Source of the DNA: Semisulcospira habei
Lineage: Eukaryota; Mollusca; Gastropoda; Semisulcospiridae
Length of the DNA stretch: 64,000 bases
NCBI GenBank assembly: GCA_036245525.1
Contig: BTPG01000003.1
Span: forward strand, 134,848,873 to 134,912,872
Direction: 5' to 3'
The notes under the pieces were generated by a model. It was given only the letters and a program-made list of their open reading frames with translations. It did no database searches and had not been told where the DNA came from. The position numbers and the translations under genes were made by a program. Of this stretch, positions 1-10,520 are shown piece by piece (the first letter of the stretch is position 1; every line of letters begins with the position of its first letter).

Positions 1-1595
1 CTTCAGGCTGTCGCAGCTCGGGTTACCTTGAAGAACACCAAAACCATATGCAGTGTTTACCTGACACCATCGCTGCGGGTCTGTAGTAATGATATTTTTA
101 ACTTAGTTGATCAACTGCCCCCTCCCTTTATTCTCATGGGGGATTTTAACGGTCACGCTCATTTACCTCTGCCATCATAGTGTTCGAAGATGTTTTTTCT
201 CACCTTAACCTATGTGTCTTTAACGATGGCTCACCTACGTATTCTAACCCAGGTTCAGGATCTAGTTTTGTTCTAGACCTCACTGTGTGTGATCCTTCTC
301 TCATGCTGGACTTTGACTGGAAGGTTCACGACGACCTGTGTGGTAGTGACCACTTCCCAGTAGTCCTGTCATCGGTCAGCTGTGAGGAGGATTTGCCAGT
401 GGGACGCTGGAATCTCAAGAAAGCTAACTGGCCTCTGTTTGCCTCCCTCTGTCAGTCTCGTATTACAGAGGAGGTGGTCATGTCAGCTTAAGAACCTGTT
501 TCTTGTTTTACTTCTATTTTGTTGGACGCAGCAGGTGAAACCATCCCTAGAACTTCCACATCACTCACTCGGAAGCCGAGAGTACTATGGTTCAATGAAG
601 AGTGCCGCAAGGCCCCCAAAACGCACAAATCTGCTCAGCGACGTGCGTTTCGTAATCCGTCGCAAGCGAATATTTTAACCTTTAAAAGACAGAGGGCGAA
701 AGCCTGTTACATTTTTAAACGTGAACGCCGTGCTTCCTAGAGACGCTTTGTCTCATCTTTATCTTCTAGGACTCCGTCCCAAAAAGTCTGGAAGGCTGTT
801 CGAAGAATTAGTGGCGGAGGAGGCTCGGCTTTTGTCGGCCATCTTAAAGATGGTAATAATAATAATAATAATACCGTTATTATATAGGCGCTTTTTCTCA
901 ATTTTGGGGAAATCGACTCAAAGCGCCGCGCCTGAAACCCAACACACACACACTCACGAAACAGACACGGATTTACGCCATTTAAGACAAACACAGTACA
1001 AGACAAACGAAGGGCCAGTCAGCTACTGAAGTTACAGAGATTTTTGATCGCTTGTATTTGGAATTTGTAAAGTGGCCTGGTACCAGTTTGGTCACGGATA
1101 AAAAGGCTGTGGCCAATTTGCTTGCCTCCACCATTGCCCATCATTCTTTAACAGAGCATTATTCACCTTTCTTCCAGAGAGAGAAGGAGAAGCGAGATTC
1201 TTGTACTTGTGATTTTATATCGGATAACTCGGAAGTATATAATGCCCCTTTTACGTTTTCAGAATTGCAGCAAGCCATGCAGAAATGTACTGACTCTGCT
1301 GATGGATTAGATAACATCCACTATCAGCTCCTAACACAACTGCCTGGGGATTCACTCCTTGTACTTCTCAAGGCCTTTAACCATATCTGGATAACTGGTC
1401 ATTTTCCCCCATCTTGGCGCCAGGCTGTGGTTGTGCCAATTCCCAAGCCTGGTAAGGATCCCTCCGACCCGGGCAACTACCGGCCAATCGCTTTGACATC
1501 TTGGTTATGCAAAACTATGGAACGCTTGGTCAACGCCCGCCTGGTGTGGCATCTTGAGTCACAAGGTCTCATCACAGACTTCTAATGCGGTTTCC
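1..1595 (+). pseudogene. LINE copy 1, endonuclease to RT start
   Basis: This is a non-LTR retrotransposon fragment. The first 370 bases read as the end of an APE-type endonuclease, with ILMGDFNGH near base 130 and the late catalytic GSDHFPVVL near 340. An inter-domain segment with WFNEECRKA follows near 590. The reverse-transcriptase beginning is at 1250-1585, with IPKPGKDP and NYRPIALTS. Motif style fits the Jockey/I group, but the clade is inference. The frame breaks after the endonuclease start (a stop near 178), near 490, near 740 and at 1583. The copy is cut at the left window edge. It ends abruptly at about 1598, where unrelated sequence begins. A homologous copy at 3522-6090 lets the breaks be seen. 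It is not functional. Confidence 0.85.
852..1078. repeat. Insertion inside LINE copy 1
   Basis: LINE copy 2 runs directly from the codons at 4005-4020 into the next domain. Copy 1 has about 227 extra bases here, starting with a TAA microsatellite and containing a short AC-rich stretch. No clear target duplication is visible, so the nature of the insert is unknown. Part of it may be LINE sequence that was deleted from copy 2. Confidence 0.45.
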
Positions 1596-1789
1596 GCCCA
1601 CTCGGCACCGGCCTCCACGTGGCGTGGGTGGGTAGTCTCCTCAGTCACTGACTGAGTGGGCTAGCAGAGGGGTGCCATCTTTGTCCAGGCTTAGGACTTG
1701 ATGTCAGCAGATATGTTGTTCAGTCTTGTTCACTGGTCCGGTTTTTGAGGAGCTGTGCTAACCCAGGTCTTACCATGTTGGATTGGTCC

Positions 1790-2220
1790 TTAAAGCTGAG
1801 GTGCAATGAGAAAAACCCGCCCAGCGCGTGTTTTAAAAGACTCTACAGGACCCAGCTTGGGCCCTGCCCCTAAGTGGGTCAAATCGGTTCGTAACACAGT
1901 TGACGGAGTTGGCAACTGCGTATCCCGAGCTTGCAAAACTCTCGGAAAACGACAGACCACTTCCTGTTGCACGGAAATCATCGCGATTAGCAGATCGGAC
2001 AACAGCAGACGATTCTGTGACACTTTGAAACTGACCAACAGCCACGGATTTTACGCGTTGGGGACTATGATGGCAGAATGTACGGCTGTACATGCTGTAA
2101 GTATGACTCCTGACACTTTGTAGTTGTGAACGAATTTTTTCAACACGTACCTCTAGTCCAATATAGGCTAATATAAATAAATAAAGAAGCATTGTGATGT
2201 ACAACCAACACAGTAAATTG

Positions 2221-2287
<67 letters not shown>

Positions 2288-2456
2288 GAGAGAATCGACT
2301 GTTTACATAGATGCCAAAAGATACAAGGTCGCCATGGGTCAAGCTGATTTTTAGTAGCTGCCCTTCGTATGGAGAATTTTTTTTGCTGTAAGCCACACCA
2401 GATGAAAAGATATAACAACAAACACAAAACGACAAATAACCCCTCCTTCCTCACCC
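1790..2456. repeat. Direct duplication, copy A
   Basis: About 667 bases that recur almost unchanged at 2847-3525. The unit starts at TTAAAGCTGAGGTGCAATG and ends at CTCCTTCCTCACCC. It contains a GA microsatellite at 2223-2292, flanked by identical sequence in both copies. Apparent long reading frames across the microsatellite are artefacts. No coding function is recognised. Confidence 0.9.
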
Positions 2457-2846
2457 TTCCGATATCGAATAAAGCTTCAGGCTGTGCTGTGTAACTTACT
2501 GATAGCTCGGCCTGGTCCATATCCAGTGTGCGTCCAGGCAAGACACAAATGGCCTGCTCTGTCCGTCGGGTGGTCGAGTGTCGTCTGCTACTGTTGCTGT
2601 CAGTAGAAATATCGCTGGTTTAGATCAGTGATCGCGGTGCCCACTCCGCGCTGCATACAGGAAGTGGCCTGTCTTTTTCACGGGAGTTTTGCCAGCACGA
2701 CAAACGCAGTTGAAAACTGAGTCAACTGAGTTCCAAACCGGTTTGCCGAAGTTAGCCGAACGTTCACGAAGACAGGGCCCTCGCTGGGTCCTGCAAAGTT
2801 TTTTTAAAACACGTGCAGGGCGGAGTTTTTTGACTGTTTCTCAGCT

Positions 2847-3276
2847 TTAAAGCTGAGGTGCAATGAGAAAAACCTGCCCAGCGCGTGTTTTAAAAAGACT
2901 ACAGGACGCAGCTTGGGCCCTGCCCCTAAGTGGGTCAAATCGGTTCGTAATTCAATTGACGGAGTTGGCAACTGCGTATCCCGAGCTTGCAAAACTCTCG
3001 GAAAACGACAGACCACTTCCTGTTGCACGGAAATCATCGCGATTAGCAGATCGGACAACAGCAGACGATTCTGTGACACTTTGAAACTTACCGACAGCCA
3101 CGGATTTTACGCGCTGGGGACTATGATGGCAGAATGTACGGCTGTACATGCTGTAAGTATGACTCCTGACACTTTGTAGTTGTGAACGAATTTTTTCAAC
3201 ACGTACCTCCAGTCCAATATAGGCTAATATAAATAAATAAAGAAGCATTGTGATGTACAACCAACACAGTAAATTG

Positions 3277-3363
<87 letters not shown>

Positions 3364-3525
3364 CGACTGTTTATATAGATGCCAAAAGAGACAATGTCGC
3401 CATGGGTCAAGCTGATTTTTAGTAGCTGCCCTTCGTATGGAGAAAAAAAAATTGCTGTAGGCCACTCCAGATGGAAAGATATAACAACAAACACAAAACG
3501 ACAAATAACCCCTCCTTCCTCACCC
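2847..3525. repeat. Direct duplication, copy B
   Basis: Second copy of the 1790-2456 unit, with a longer GA tract at 3278-3361. The two copies differ by scattered substitutions and small indels. At its right edge the LINE (copy 2) starts within a few bases, at sequence equal to 358 onward in LINE copy 1. The intervening 2457-2846 holds no recognisable gene. Confidence 0.9.
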
Positions 3526-4716
3526 AGTAGTCCTGTAATCGGTCAGCTGTGATGAGGATTCGCCGGTAGGACGTTGGAATCTCACGAAAGCGAACTGGCC
3601 TCTGTTCGCCTCCCTCTGTCAGTCTCGTATTACAGAGGAGGTGGTCATGCCAGCTGAAGAACCTGTTTCTTGTTTTACTTCTATTTTGTTGGACGTAGCA
3701 GGTAAAACCATCCCTAGAACTTCCACATCACTCCCTCGGAAGCAGAGAGTACCATGGTTCAATCAAGAGTGCCGCAAGGCCCAAAAAATGCGCAAATCTG
3801 CTCAGCGACGTGCTTTTCGCGAACCGTCGAAAGCAAATATTTTAATATTTAAAAGACAGCGGGCGAAAGCCCGTTACATTTTTAAACGTGAACGCCATGC
3901 TTCCTGGAGAAGCTTAGTCTCATCTTTATCTTCTAGGACTCCATCCCAAAAAGTCTGGAAGGCTTTTCGAAGAATTAGGGGCAGGAGTGGCTCGGCTTCT
4001 ATCGGCCATCTTAGAGATGGTGCCAGTTTGGTCAAGGATAAAAAGGCTGTGGCCAATTTGCTTGCCTCCACCATTGCCCATCATTCTTCAACAGAGCATT
4101 ATTCACCTTTCTTCCAGAGAGAGAAGGAGAAGCGAGAGTCTTGTACTTGTGATTTTAGATCGGATAACTCGGTAGACTATAATGCCCCTTTTACGTATTC
4201 AGAATTGCAGCATTCTGCTGCTGGATTAGATACCATCCACTATCAGCTCCTAACACATCTGCCTGAGGATTCACTCCTTGTACTTCTCAAGGCCTTTAAC
4301 CTTTTGGCGTCAGGCTGTGGTTGTGCCAATCCCCAAGCCGGGTAAAGATCCTTCCGACCCGGGCAACTATCGGCCAATCGCTTTGACATCATGTTTATGC
4401 AAAACTATGGAGCGCTTGGTCGACGCCCGCCTGGTGTGGCATCTTGAGTCACAGGGTCTCATCACAGACCTCAAGTGCGGTTTCCGCTAGTCCGCTTTGA
4501 GTCTTATATCCGAGATGCTTTTGTCAACAAGCAGCATGTCTATGCAATTTTCTTCGATTTTGATAAGGCATATCACACTACCTGGAAGTATGGTATAATG
4601 TCTGATTTGAGGGACATGCGTTTTAAAGGGCACCTGCCCGCTTTTATTCACAATTTTTTGTCTAACAGGTCGTTCCATGTCCGTGTGGGCTCCACCCTCT
4701 CCGACTCCTTTGAATG
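3522..4716 (+). pseudogene. LINE copy 2, inter-domain to mid RT
   Basis: Homologous to LINE copy 1 but starting just after the endonuclease catalytic motif, as a 5'-truncated copy would. The longest open frame (3641-4345) covers the connector with WFNQECRKAQ. The RT N-terminal part has PGKDPSDPGNYRPIALTS at 4338-4390. A short deletion removes the segment after GFR at 4485, and reading resumes with FFDFDKAYHTTWKYGIM at 4550. The frame changes near 4310 and 4488. Sequence is interrupted at about 4717 and picks up again at 5611. Confidence 0.85.
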
Positions 4717-5610
4717 AATGAATGAATCAACTTTATTGTTCCAAATACATGTTGCCACGTACAGGAAAATTTGTTTCGCCACCTCAGGTGCAACTCGCAA
4801 TCACCCACACTCACACAACAGTTTACACACAACACTGAAATGGACAATGGCTCGGGACGGGTGAAGCCCGTCGCCAAGGCGTCTCATGGCCGGCGCCAAC
4901 GGCCCCAACCCGACCTGAACCTCCCTAACACAAAGCAAACAGGCTAAGGACAGCCCTATCATAGTATCTCTTAAACACGTAATATAATGTTTTTAAACTT
5001 TCTGCTTGGCTGATACTAGTTACACAAATGAGAGATACGCATCAACAAAACAAAAAGACGAATTATACTTCCACAGTTGCTACCTGGGGGCCCGTCGCTA
5101 TAAGAACAGCGCCGGCTATTAGACAGTCGCTCCGGCATAAACAGTCACCACTATAACCTAACTAATATATAACTTCACAAACATTAACGTAAAAGCGGCA
5201 GTCCAAAATTGTTTCTAAAGCACAGTACACACAAGCACACGCTGTTAAGTCAGTGTTGTAAGAAACACAGTCACTGTGTCCGTCATCACGTCTCTCGCCT
5301 GGAATGTTGGGGCCCGAAGCCTGCTGGCACTCGCCTCGGCAGTGATGTTGAGCGTGGCGTGGGAACAGCCACTCCCGAGATGCTTGAAGGGGGAGAAAAG
5401 CACGTTGTTTTCTTGCCACAGCATAATGCGCGCTGTTCTTCTGGCACTAACAAAAAATCAGCCGGCGTGTATAAACTAGCATTGCACTGACGGCGAAAGA
5501 AACTACTGAAAATCCAATTAACAGCAACAGCACAACAAATTCCCAAATGTCATCCAAAAGAAACACCAGTCATGATGTAGCATTGCAGGGTCCGCCATCA
5601 TATATCACTA
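4717..5610 (-). mobile_element. Insertion splitting LINE copy 2
   Basis: About 890 bases separate two parts of the same RT domain. On the minus strand the insert ends with AATAAAGTTGATTCATTC and TTCA repeats, which looks like the 3' tail of a non-LTR element. That makes a 3' LINE fragment in minus orientation likely. I see no domain in its short reading frames, and no target duplication was resolved. Confidence 0.5.
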
Positions 5611-6090
5611 CAGGAGATGGGTGTCCCGCAGGGCATCATTTTATCTCCTGTTTTATTTAGTATTAAAATTAATAACATTGGAAAGGCCGTCAAGGAATTC
5701 TGAATGCTCTTTGTTTGTGGACGACTTTGCTTTGTGTGCATGAGGTCGAGGGCATGCGTCCCTTTCGGGGGGGGGGGGGGGGGGGGAGGGGGCGCTTGCA
5801 GCTGTGCGTTGATCGCATCCAGGGGTGGGTGTCTCTCAACGGATTCAGGTTCTCGCCCTCCAAGACAGTCTGTGTGCATTTTACTAACCAGACGAATTTT
5901 TTTCCAGAACCTAGCCTAAGCATTGCTGAAATGCAAATTAAGGTTGCCGAAGAGGTAAAGTTTTGGGGGGTCATCTTTGAAAAAAGATTGACCTTCTTGA
6001 CTGGGGTGCAGACCGCATTTTCTTTATTTTTATTTGAAAAATGGAGAATAAGAATTTTGACAATTTCTATACACCCCAAATTTCCACTGT
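5611..6090 (+). pseudogene. LINE copy 2, RT catalytic part
   Basis: Continuation of the RT after the insertion: QEMGVPQGIILSPVLFSIKI at 5612, then a stop at 5701. In another frame comes the catalytic FVDDFALC at 5716, and SIAEMQIKVAEEVKFWGVIF near 5920, the usual thumb region. A G homopolymer at 5769-5786 disturbs the frame. The active-site box reads FVDD. Several frame changes make this a pseudogene. Confidence 0.8.
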
Positions 6091-7128
6091 TTTTGACCCA
6101 CAAACTACCACACCTTCACGCCGCCCATATTTCCAGAACGTTCGTATTAAAACAGCGACCCAGGTTCGCCCGCCGCCCCGCTGCTATTGAACAGCCGCAG
6201 ACCGCTGACACGCTACTGCGCACACGCGCCCCCGGCTGTTGCCAACACCCGTGACAACAGACATGTGACTTCTGTCAAACATTCAACCGGCCTTTATCAG
6301 TTACGCTGTGTGTGTGTGTTAGACGGGTGTGTTTTTACTGACGGACTATCCCAGACTTGTTATTCAGTGTGTTATTGATAAATCTTGCAGAATATTTACT
6401 ACGGTAAGATTGATAGTTTTTCGGTTAAATTTATGATATTTAGAAACAAGAAGAGGTCTTGCGGTTGCCGCAGTGCACCAAGACTGAAAGAAAAACTTCA
6501 GTACTGACAAATCGTAGCTAGCCGAGTGAGTACGACCGGCTTTAGTGGTATTGCGTTCTACTTTAAACACAACTGTGAGTAAAAAGAACGATGTTTTACA
6601 GTTTCTTGGTGGTATCGTACGAAACGGCATGGTGGACTCTATTCAGTATGACAGCCTCCGGTTATTTTTGCCAGTTGTTTAATTTAGCTAAGCAATGTAG
6701 CGTTAGACCTTTTAAAAACAACTGCGTAGAAACCCGGTCCTGACAAGCCTTCAATTTTGTAGAGTCACTCAGTGTCAGCGTGTTATTACGAAGTTAGTGC
6801 AGCCTAATGTAAATTGTTTACATCACCATTGAGCTATCTTAAACCAGTGGCCAACCACACGCTATTACAGGTGACTATGCTGTGTCGCGGAAAATAGGCA
6901 TATCGATTTCGCTTCACCATTACGTGAAGGCTGTAGACTAAGCTGTGTAATCAACAGCGTTGGACCGCACGGCGGTAACAGAATATTGAGCTTTCTCAGA
7001 GTCATTGGTATCACTTTCTTGCTGTGGACAACTAAGAAATGCTAGACGGAACACAGAGTTAATGACTCTGTTACAAGGACCTTAGCGAGGCTGTGTAATC
7101 TCATGTGATCCTGGTATCCAGTCTAAAC
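6091..7128. other. Unannotated interval
   Basis: About 1 kb with only short reading frames and no codon-use or domain signal. It could hold LINE 3' remains at its left side and unique sequence after that. No repeat partner inside the window was noticed. Confidence 0.4.
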
Positions 7129-7330
7129 AAATGACGTAGTACGATAGAAACGGTGCTCATGCCATGAGCACCGTTTCTATCGTACTACATCATAGGGTCT
7201 TAGTAACAGTGTAAACAAATGACGTAGTACGATAGAAATGGCGCTCATGCCATGAGCACCGTTTCTATCATACTACGTCATAGGGTCTTAGTAACAGTGT
7301 AAATAAATGACGTAGTACGATAGAACACGG
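7129..7330. repeat. Tandem palindromic repeat
   Basis: The unit GACGTAGTACGATAGAAAC recurs at 7133, 7219 and 7308. The first two units are followed by GGTGCTCATG-type sequence and its near-perfect reverse complement, so each forms a long hairpin of about 29-bp arms. The link GGGTCTTAGTAACAGTGTAAA is repeated between units. This is typical of a short foldback element that has been tandemly copied. Confidence 0.85.
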
Positions 7331-7479
7331 CGTCGAATAGGACCTTAGTAACGAGTCTAATTACACTGTGCCAATTTGTGTACACAGCTGTTGTGTATCA
7401 CGTGACATACAACTAAAGTGTGGTGAAGCCTGGTGGTGTTGTGTGGACGGACTGGAGTCTTCAATATTCATGCATGCTG

Positions 7480-7715
7480 AATAAAGATTTTGTGTTTGTG
7501 TGAGTGTATGCGTGTTTGCCTGTGTATGTGCGTGCGTATGCGTGTGTGTCTGTATGTGTGTTTGTGTATGCGTGTGTGAGTGCATGTTTTTGCGTATATG
7601 TAGGCGTGTATGTGTGTGTGAGTACATGTTTTTGCGTATGTATGTATGTGTGCATGTCTGTTTGTGTGTGTGTGCATGTGTTTGTCTGTGTTTGTTTGCC
7701 TATACGTGTGCATGT
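7480..7715. repeat. Degenerate TG-rich microsatellite
   Basis: An imperfect TGTG/TGCG/TATG tract. The cysteine/valine and histidine/threonine rich frames across it on both strands are artefacts. Confidence 0.9.
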
Positions 7716-7730
7716 TGATTAGTTATTAGA

Positions 7731-8197
7731 GATAGAAGAAAATACATTTCAATACCATTTATACCATTTTTTTTTTTTAGTCAATGCCCACACATACATA
7801 CAAACAAACAAACAAACAAAAAATAATACCATTGCTATATGCACTTGATAACAAATTATTAAAGTTACCTACAGATACTTGATAACAAATTTCCAAAGTC
7901 ACTGATAACTGACAAATAACTTTACAGGTAACCTTTTAAGATCCTATAAATTAGTTATAAGTGACTTAAGTCAAGAACTTATAGCAACTTAAACATAACA
8001 TAATTGTAAGTTCCTGACTTAAGTCACAACTTACTCAGACAGATTTGTCAAGATACAAGGACAATGAAAAACGTTTTTTTAGTAATAGTCAGGTAGTGGT
8101 GATGGAGCTGATGGGGTTAAATAGTTAGGCTCAAGCGACATGACATCTTTTTGCGAAGTGTAATGAAAAAATAATAAACGATTACCAAATCTGATTT
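7731..8197. other. Possible left flank of provirus
   Basis: AT-rich interval left of the first provirus gene. It holds two direct copies of CTTGATAACAAATT (7846, 7879). An inverted pair around GACTTAAGTCA (7963 and 8020) can form a stem of about 24 bp. It could be a provirus terminal region, but I found no matching inverted copy right of 21889. Confidence 0.35.
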
Positions 8198-8863
8198 TTA
8201 TTTCTTTAAAAGACTGTGCTGTTTTTCTGTGGTTTCCTGAACACCAATCTGTTTTCCCATTTCTAAAAAACTAGCTTTTAGTTCTTCAACATTCACGGGA
8301 GATTGACTACGCATTTTATTTTGTATTTCAGACTTTTGTTGTTTGTAGTTATTTAAATCATCCTGGACTCTCTTAAATTCATCGTCATCAATACAATTAT
8401 CATTTAATGCCTTACTGATAACAAGTTTCATACTGCTCAGCTTTGCACCAGCCAGCGTACTCAATGCTTCATGTTTCTGTAATTTCGTATGAAATCTGTT
8501 GTTTATGGCCTCCAAACCAAAACAAGCCAGGCATGTAGAAATGCTAACACCCTCAACTGCAATTCCTATTAAACTTCCAATTCCTGTGGCAAACAGAACA
8601 ATACCCCCCACAGAACAACCAGCTGAAACTGCACCAACAGCCATAGAAGTGTTTTGAACAGAATTTAAAATGGTCTTATACCGTCTCTTACATCGTGAAT
8701 ATTTTGCTTCCTCACATTCCAAATATTTAATTGCTTCTGTAATATTCATTAAACGAAATGCGTCTGCCTGTAATGTTTTATCTGATGCAATTGGCATATG
8801 CAGATCAAGTGCAAACGACGACACAGTCTCAGTCGTCGGTAGTTGTGGATACAAGTCTATCAT
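8198..8863 (-). CDS. Small membrane-associated provirus protein
   Basis: An intact 221-residue frame. Residues about 70-125 form one long Gly/Ala/Ser-rich hydrophobic stretch (SVGGIVLFATGIGSLIGIAV and following). That suggests a helical membrane-inserting hairpin. The C-terminal 90 residues are charged, with heptad-like helices. The start is chosen because ATG is preceded by AAATAAAA, the leader seen at other genes of the cluster. It is the leftmost gene and ends 25 bases after 8888 begins on the same strand. No enzymatic motif is present. Similar proteins accompany related elements as far as I know, but a structural or membrane role is only inferred. Confidence 0.7.
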   Translation of the reverse strand: MIDLYPQLPTTETVSSFALDLHMPIASDKTLQADAFRLMNITEAIKYLECEEAKYSRCKRRYKTILNSVQNTSMAVGAVSAGCSVGGIVLFATGIGSLIGIAVEGVSISTCLACFGLEAINNRFHTKLQKHEALSTLAGAKLSSMKLVISKALNDNCIDDDEFKRVQDDLNNYKQQKSEIQNKMRSQSPVNVEELKASFLEMGKQIGVQETTEKQHSLLKK

Positions 8864-8887
8864 TTTTATTTGACAAATATTTTTTAT

Positions 8888-9765
8888 TTAATCAGCAATT
8901 ACATTTTGTAACTCTTCAAAAGTATACAATTTGCTGGCATAATAAAACGAAACAAGATCAATGTGTTCAAGGTTTATGTAACTTAGATGAACAAAAGTTG
9001 TTTTGTCGACTAATATCTTGACAGCTGGAACGCTGCTCGAAACTTCAAAAACATCTACATTTTTTCTAATAGCAATAAAGACCTTTGTTGATTCTGATAC
9101 TGTTTCATCCCATGTAAGTTTTATTCCCTGTGCAATATTTGCCTCTTTCGCAGAAGTTACAGATTTCATGATAATTTCAAATACTATTGTCGCTTCTCTT
9201 GCAATCAGAAAGTTTTCTGGTGCAAACACAACAGAAGTATCAGACCTGCCCTTCCTATTTGTAAGAAGATACCTCCGTTTCTCATAATTTTCAACTTTCA
9301 GTTTATCTCTGCTATTGTTGTCTGGGGCAAAGCTTGGAAAAAGGCTTACAATCAGCGGCCCAGAGTTAACAACGTTCTAAAAACTAAGACACCTTCATCA
9401 GTGTATACATAAGGACTAATAAATTCAAACTTTATGTCCCAGTCAATTGTGGGTGCTGGCGTAGGCACATGCGGCACAGGTGAAACTACCCACTTATTAC
9501 CTAAATGTATTAAGTTGTAGGGCACATTATTTACAGGAACAGGAACAGTAACATCACACAGCTGACCAAGTTTAGGAATCTGTTTTTCACCATCTTTCAT
9601 GTCAACAATTACTTTTCGCTTGTACATACCAGTCGAATCAAGTTCAAAACCATATATTTCTCCAATTTCCCCTTCCTTCTCAAAATCCTGTATGTCTGCC
9701 AAATCTTTCAATTCTGTTACTGGACATGCAAATGGTATGATTCTCAGCTTTGGACCACCACTCAT
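8888..9765 (-). pseudogene. Provirus protein, two domains, frameshifted
   Basis: The first part (9765-9352) encodes 137 residues beginning MSGGPKLRIIPF, beta-rich, with a Pro-rich hinge PVPHVPTPAPT near residue 100. A one-step frame change near 9380 leads into a second open stretch, with FPSFAPDN near 9310, that continues to 8888. I read it as one gene of about 290 residues. The ATG follows TTATAAAA. The composition (beta strands, short Pro hinge) would suit a virion surface or minor capsid protein, but no family is recognised. The second half could instead be a separate gene starting near 9229. Confidence 0.6.
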
Positions 9766-9786
9766 TTTTATAAAACAAAAATAAAA

Positions 9787-10119
9787 TTATTTAATTTCCA
9801 ACACAACACTAAAATCATGCATTACAACTGGTTTGTTATCCTGATTAGTTACAGATATACACAGTGACTCAAAGAAACTAGAACCTAATTTCTTAAACTG
9901 CAAATTAGGAAATCTAACAACTACACTTTCACAATAGGGTGCAGTTCCAGCTGGCACACGTCTCAACAAAGTCGAAGGGTTTCCATTATGTACATTCTCA
10001 GTCGTGTTTAGTTCTTTTAAATACACATTAAATACTGTGTGTACTGTCAAATAAACAGGACATCTGCCAGTTATTTTTTTGTTTTTTTGGGTGCAATTAG
10101 ACCATCTGACTGTTTCCAA
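9787..10119 (-). CDS. Small beta-rich provirus protein
   Basis: An open frame of 110 residues with STLLRRVPAG, FPNLQFKKLGSSFFESL and a C-terminal VMHDFSVVLEIK. This reads like a compact beta-sandwich. There are no membrane segments. The ATG used here lacks the A-rich leader, so the real start may lie elsewhere. A Lys-rich A-run at 10072-10095 makes the N-terminus doubtful. It lies between two other minus-strand genes with almost no spacer, as one transcription block. Function unknown; a minor capsid role is a guess from the neighbours. Confidence 0.55.
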   Translation of the reverse strand: METVRWSNCTQKNKKITGRCPVYLTVHTVFNVYLKELNTTENVHNGNPSTLLRRVPAGTAPYCESVVVRFPNLQFKKLGSSFFESLCISVTNQDNKPVVMHDFSVVLEIK

Positions 10120-10139
10120 TCTTCGTCATCTGGAAATTT

Positions 10140-10494
10140 TTAAAATGTGCAATAAAAACCAAGTAAAGTTATAAGAGCATTTGATAAAGAAAAATGACTA
10201 TCTTTTGGAAATTCTAATGTAACAAGTAGGTTAGCTGGATTTAAAGTTGCTTTAATTTTAAATTTACTTTGAAACCATTCAGCTATAGTACAAAAGTCAT
10301 AATACCAAGCTGGTAAAGTTTCAGTCATACCATAAAAAAAATACTTTATAACTTGTATCATCTGTTACATTAAACCACTTTACTGTATAGAACATTTCAT
10401 GGATAGCTACAGACTTCTTACCATCACGATTATCAATCCCATTAGTTAACCACACTGGTTTGCTTGTGTCAAGATTTGTTAAGGTAATAAACAT
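10140..10494 (-). pseudogene. Small provirus protein, frameshift at T8
   Basis: The start at 10494 has the leader AATAAAAATG and gives a frame beginning MFITLTNLDTSKPVWLTNG. Near 10332-10339 an eight-base A run (T8 in the coding strand) switches the frame, and the rest runs to a stop at 10140. Total length would be about 117 residues, with no membrane helix and no known motif. It is divergent from the 10521 gene, the two starts being 26 bases apart, so a shared bidirectional promoter is likely. The frame break could be a homopolymer sequencing error. Confidence 0.6.
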
Positions 10495-10520
10495 TTTTAT
10501 TATCTCATATAAAAAGAAGG

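Noticed and set aside
5159..5546. Several overlapping 60-90 codon frames on both strands
   Set aside because: They lie in an insertion that splits a LINE, with no domain signal.
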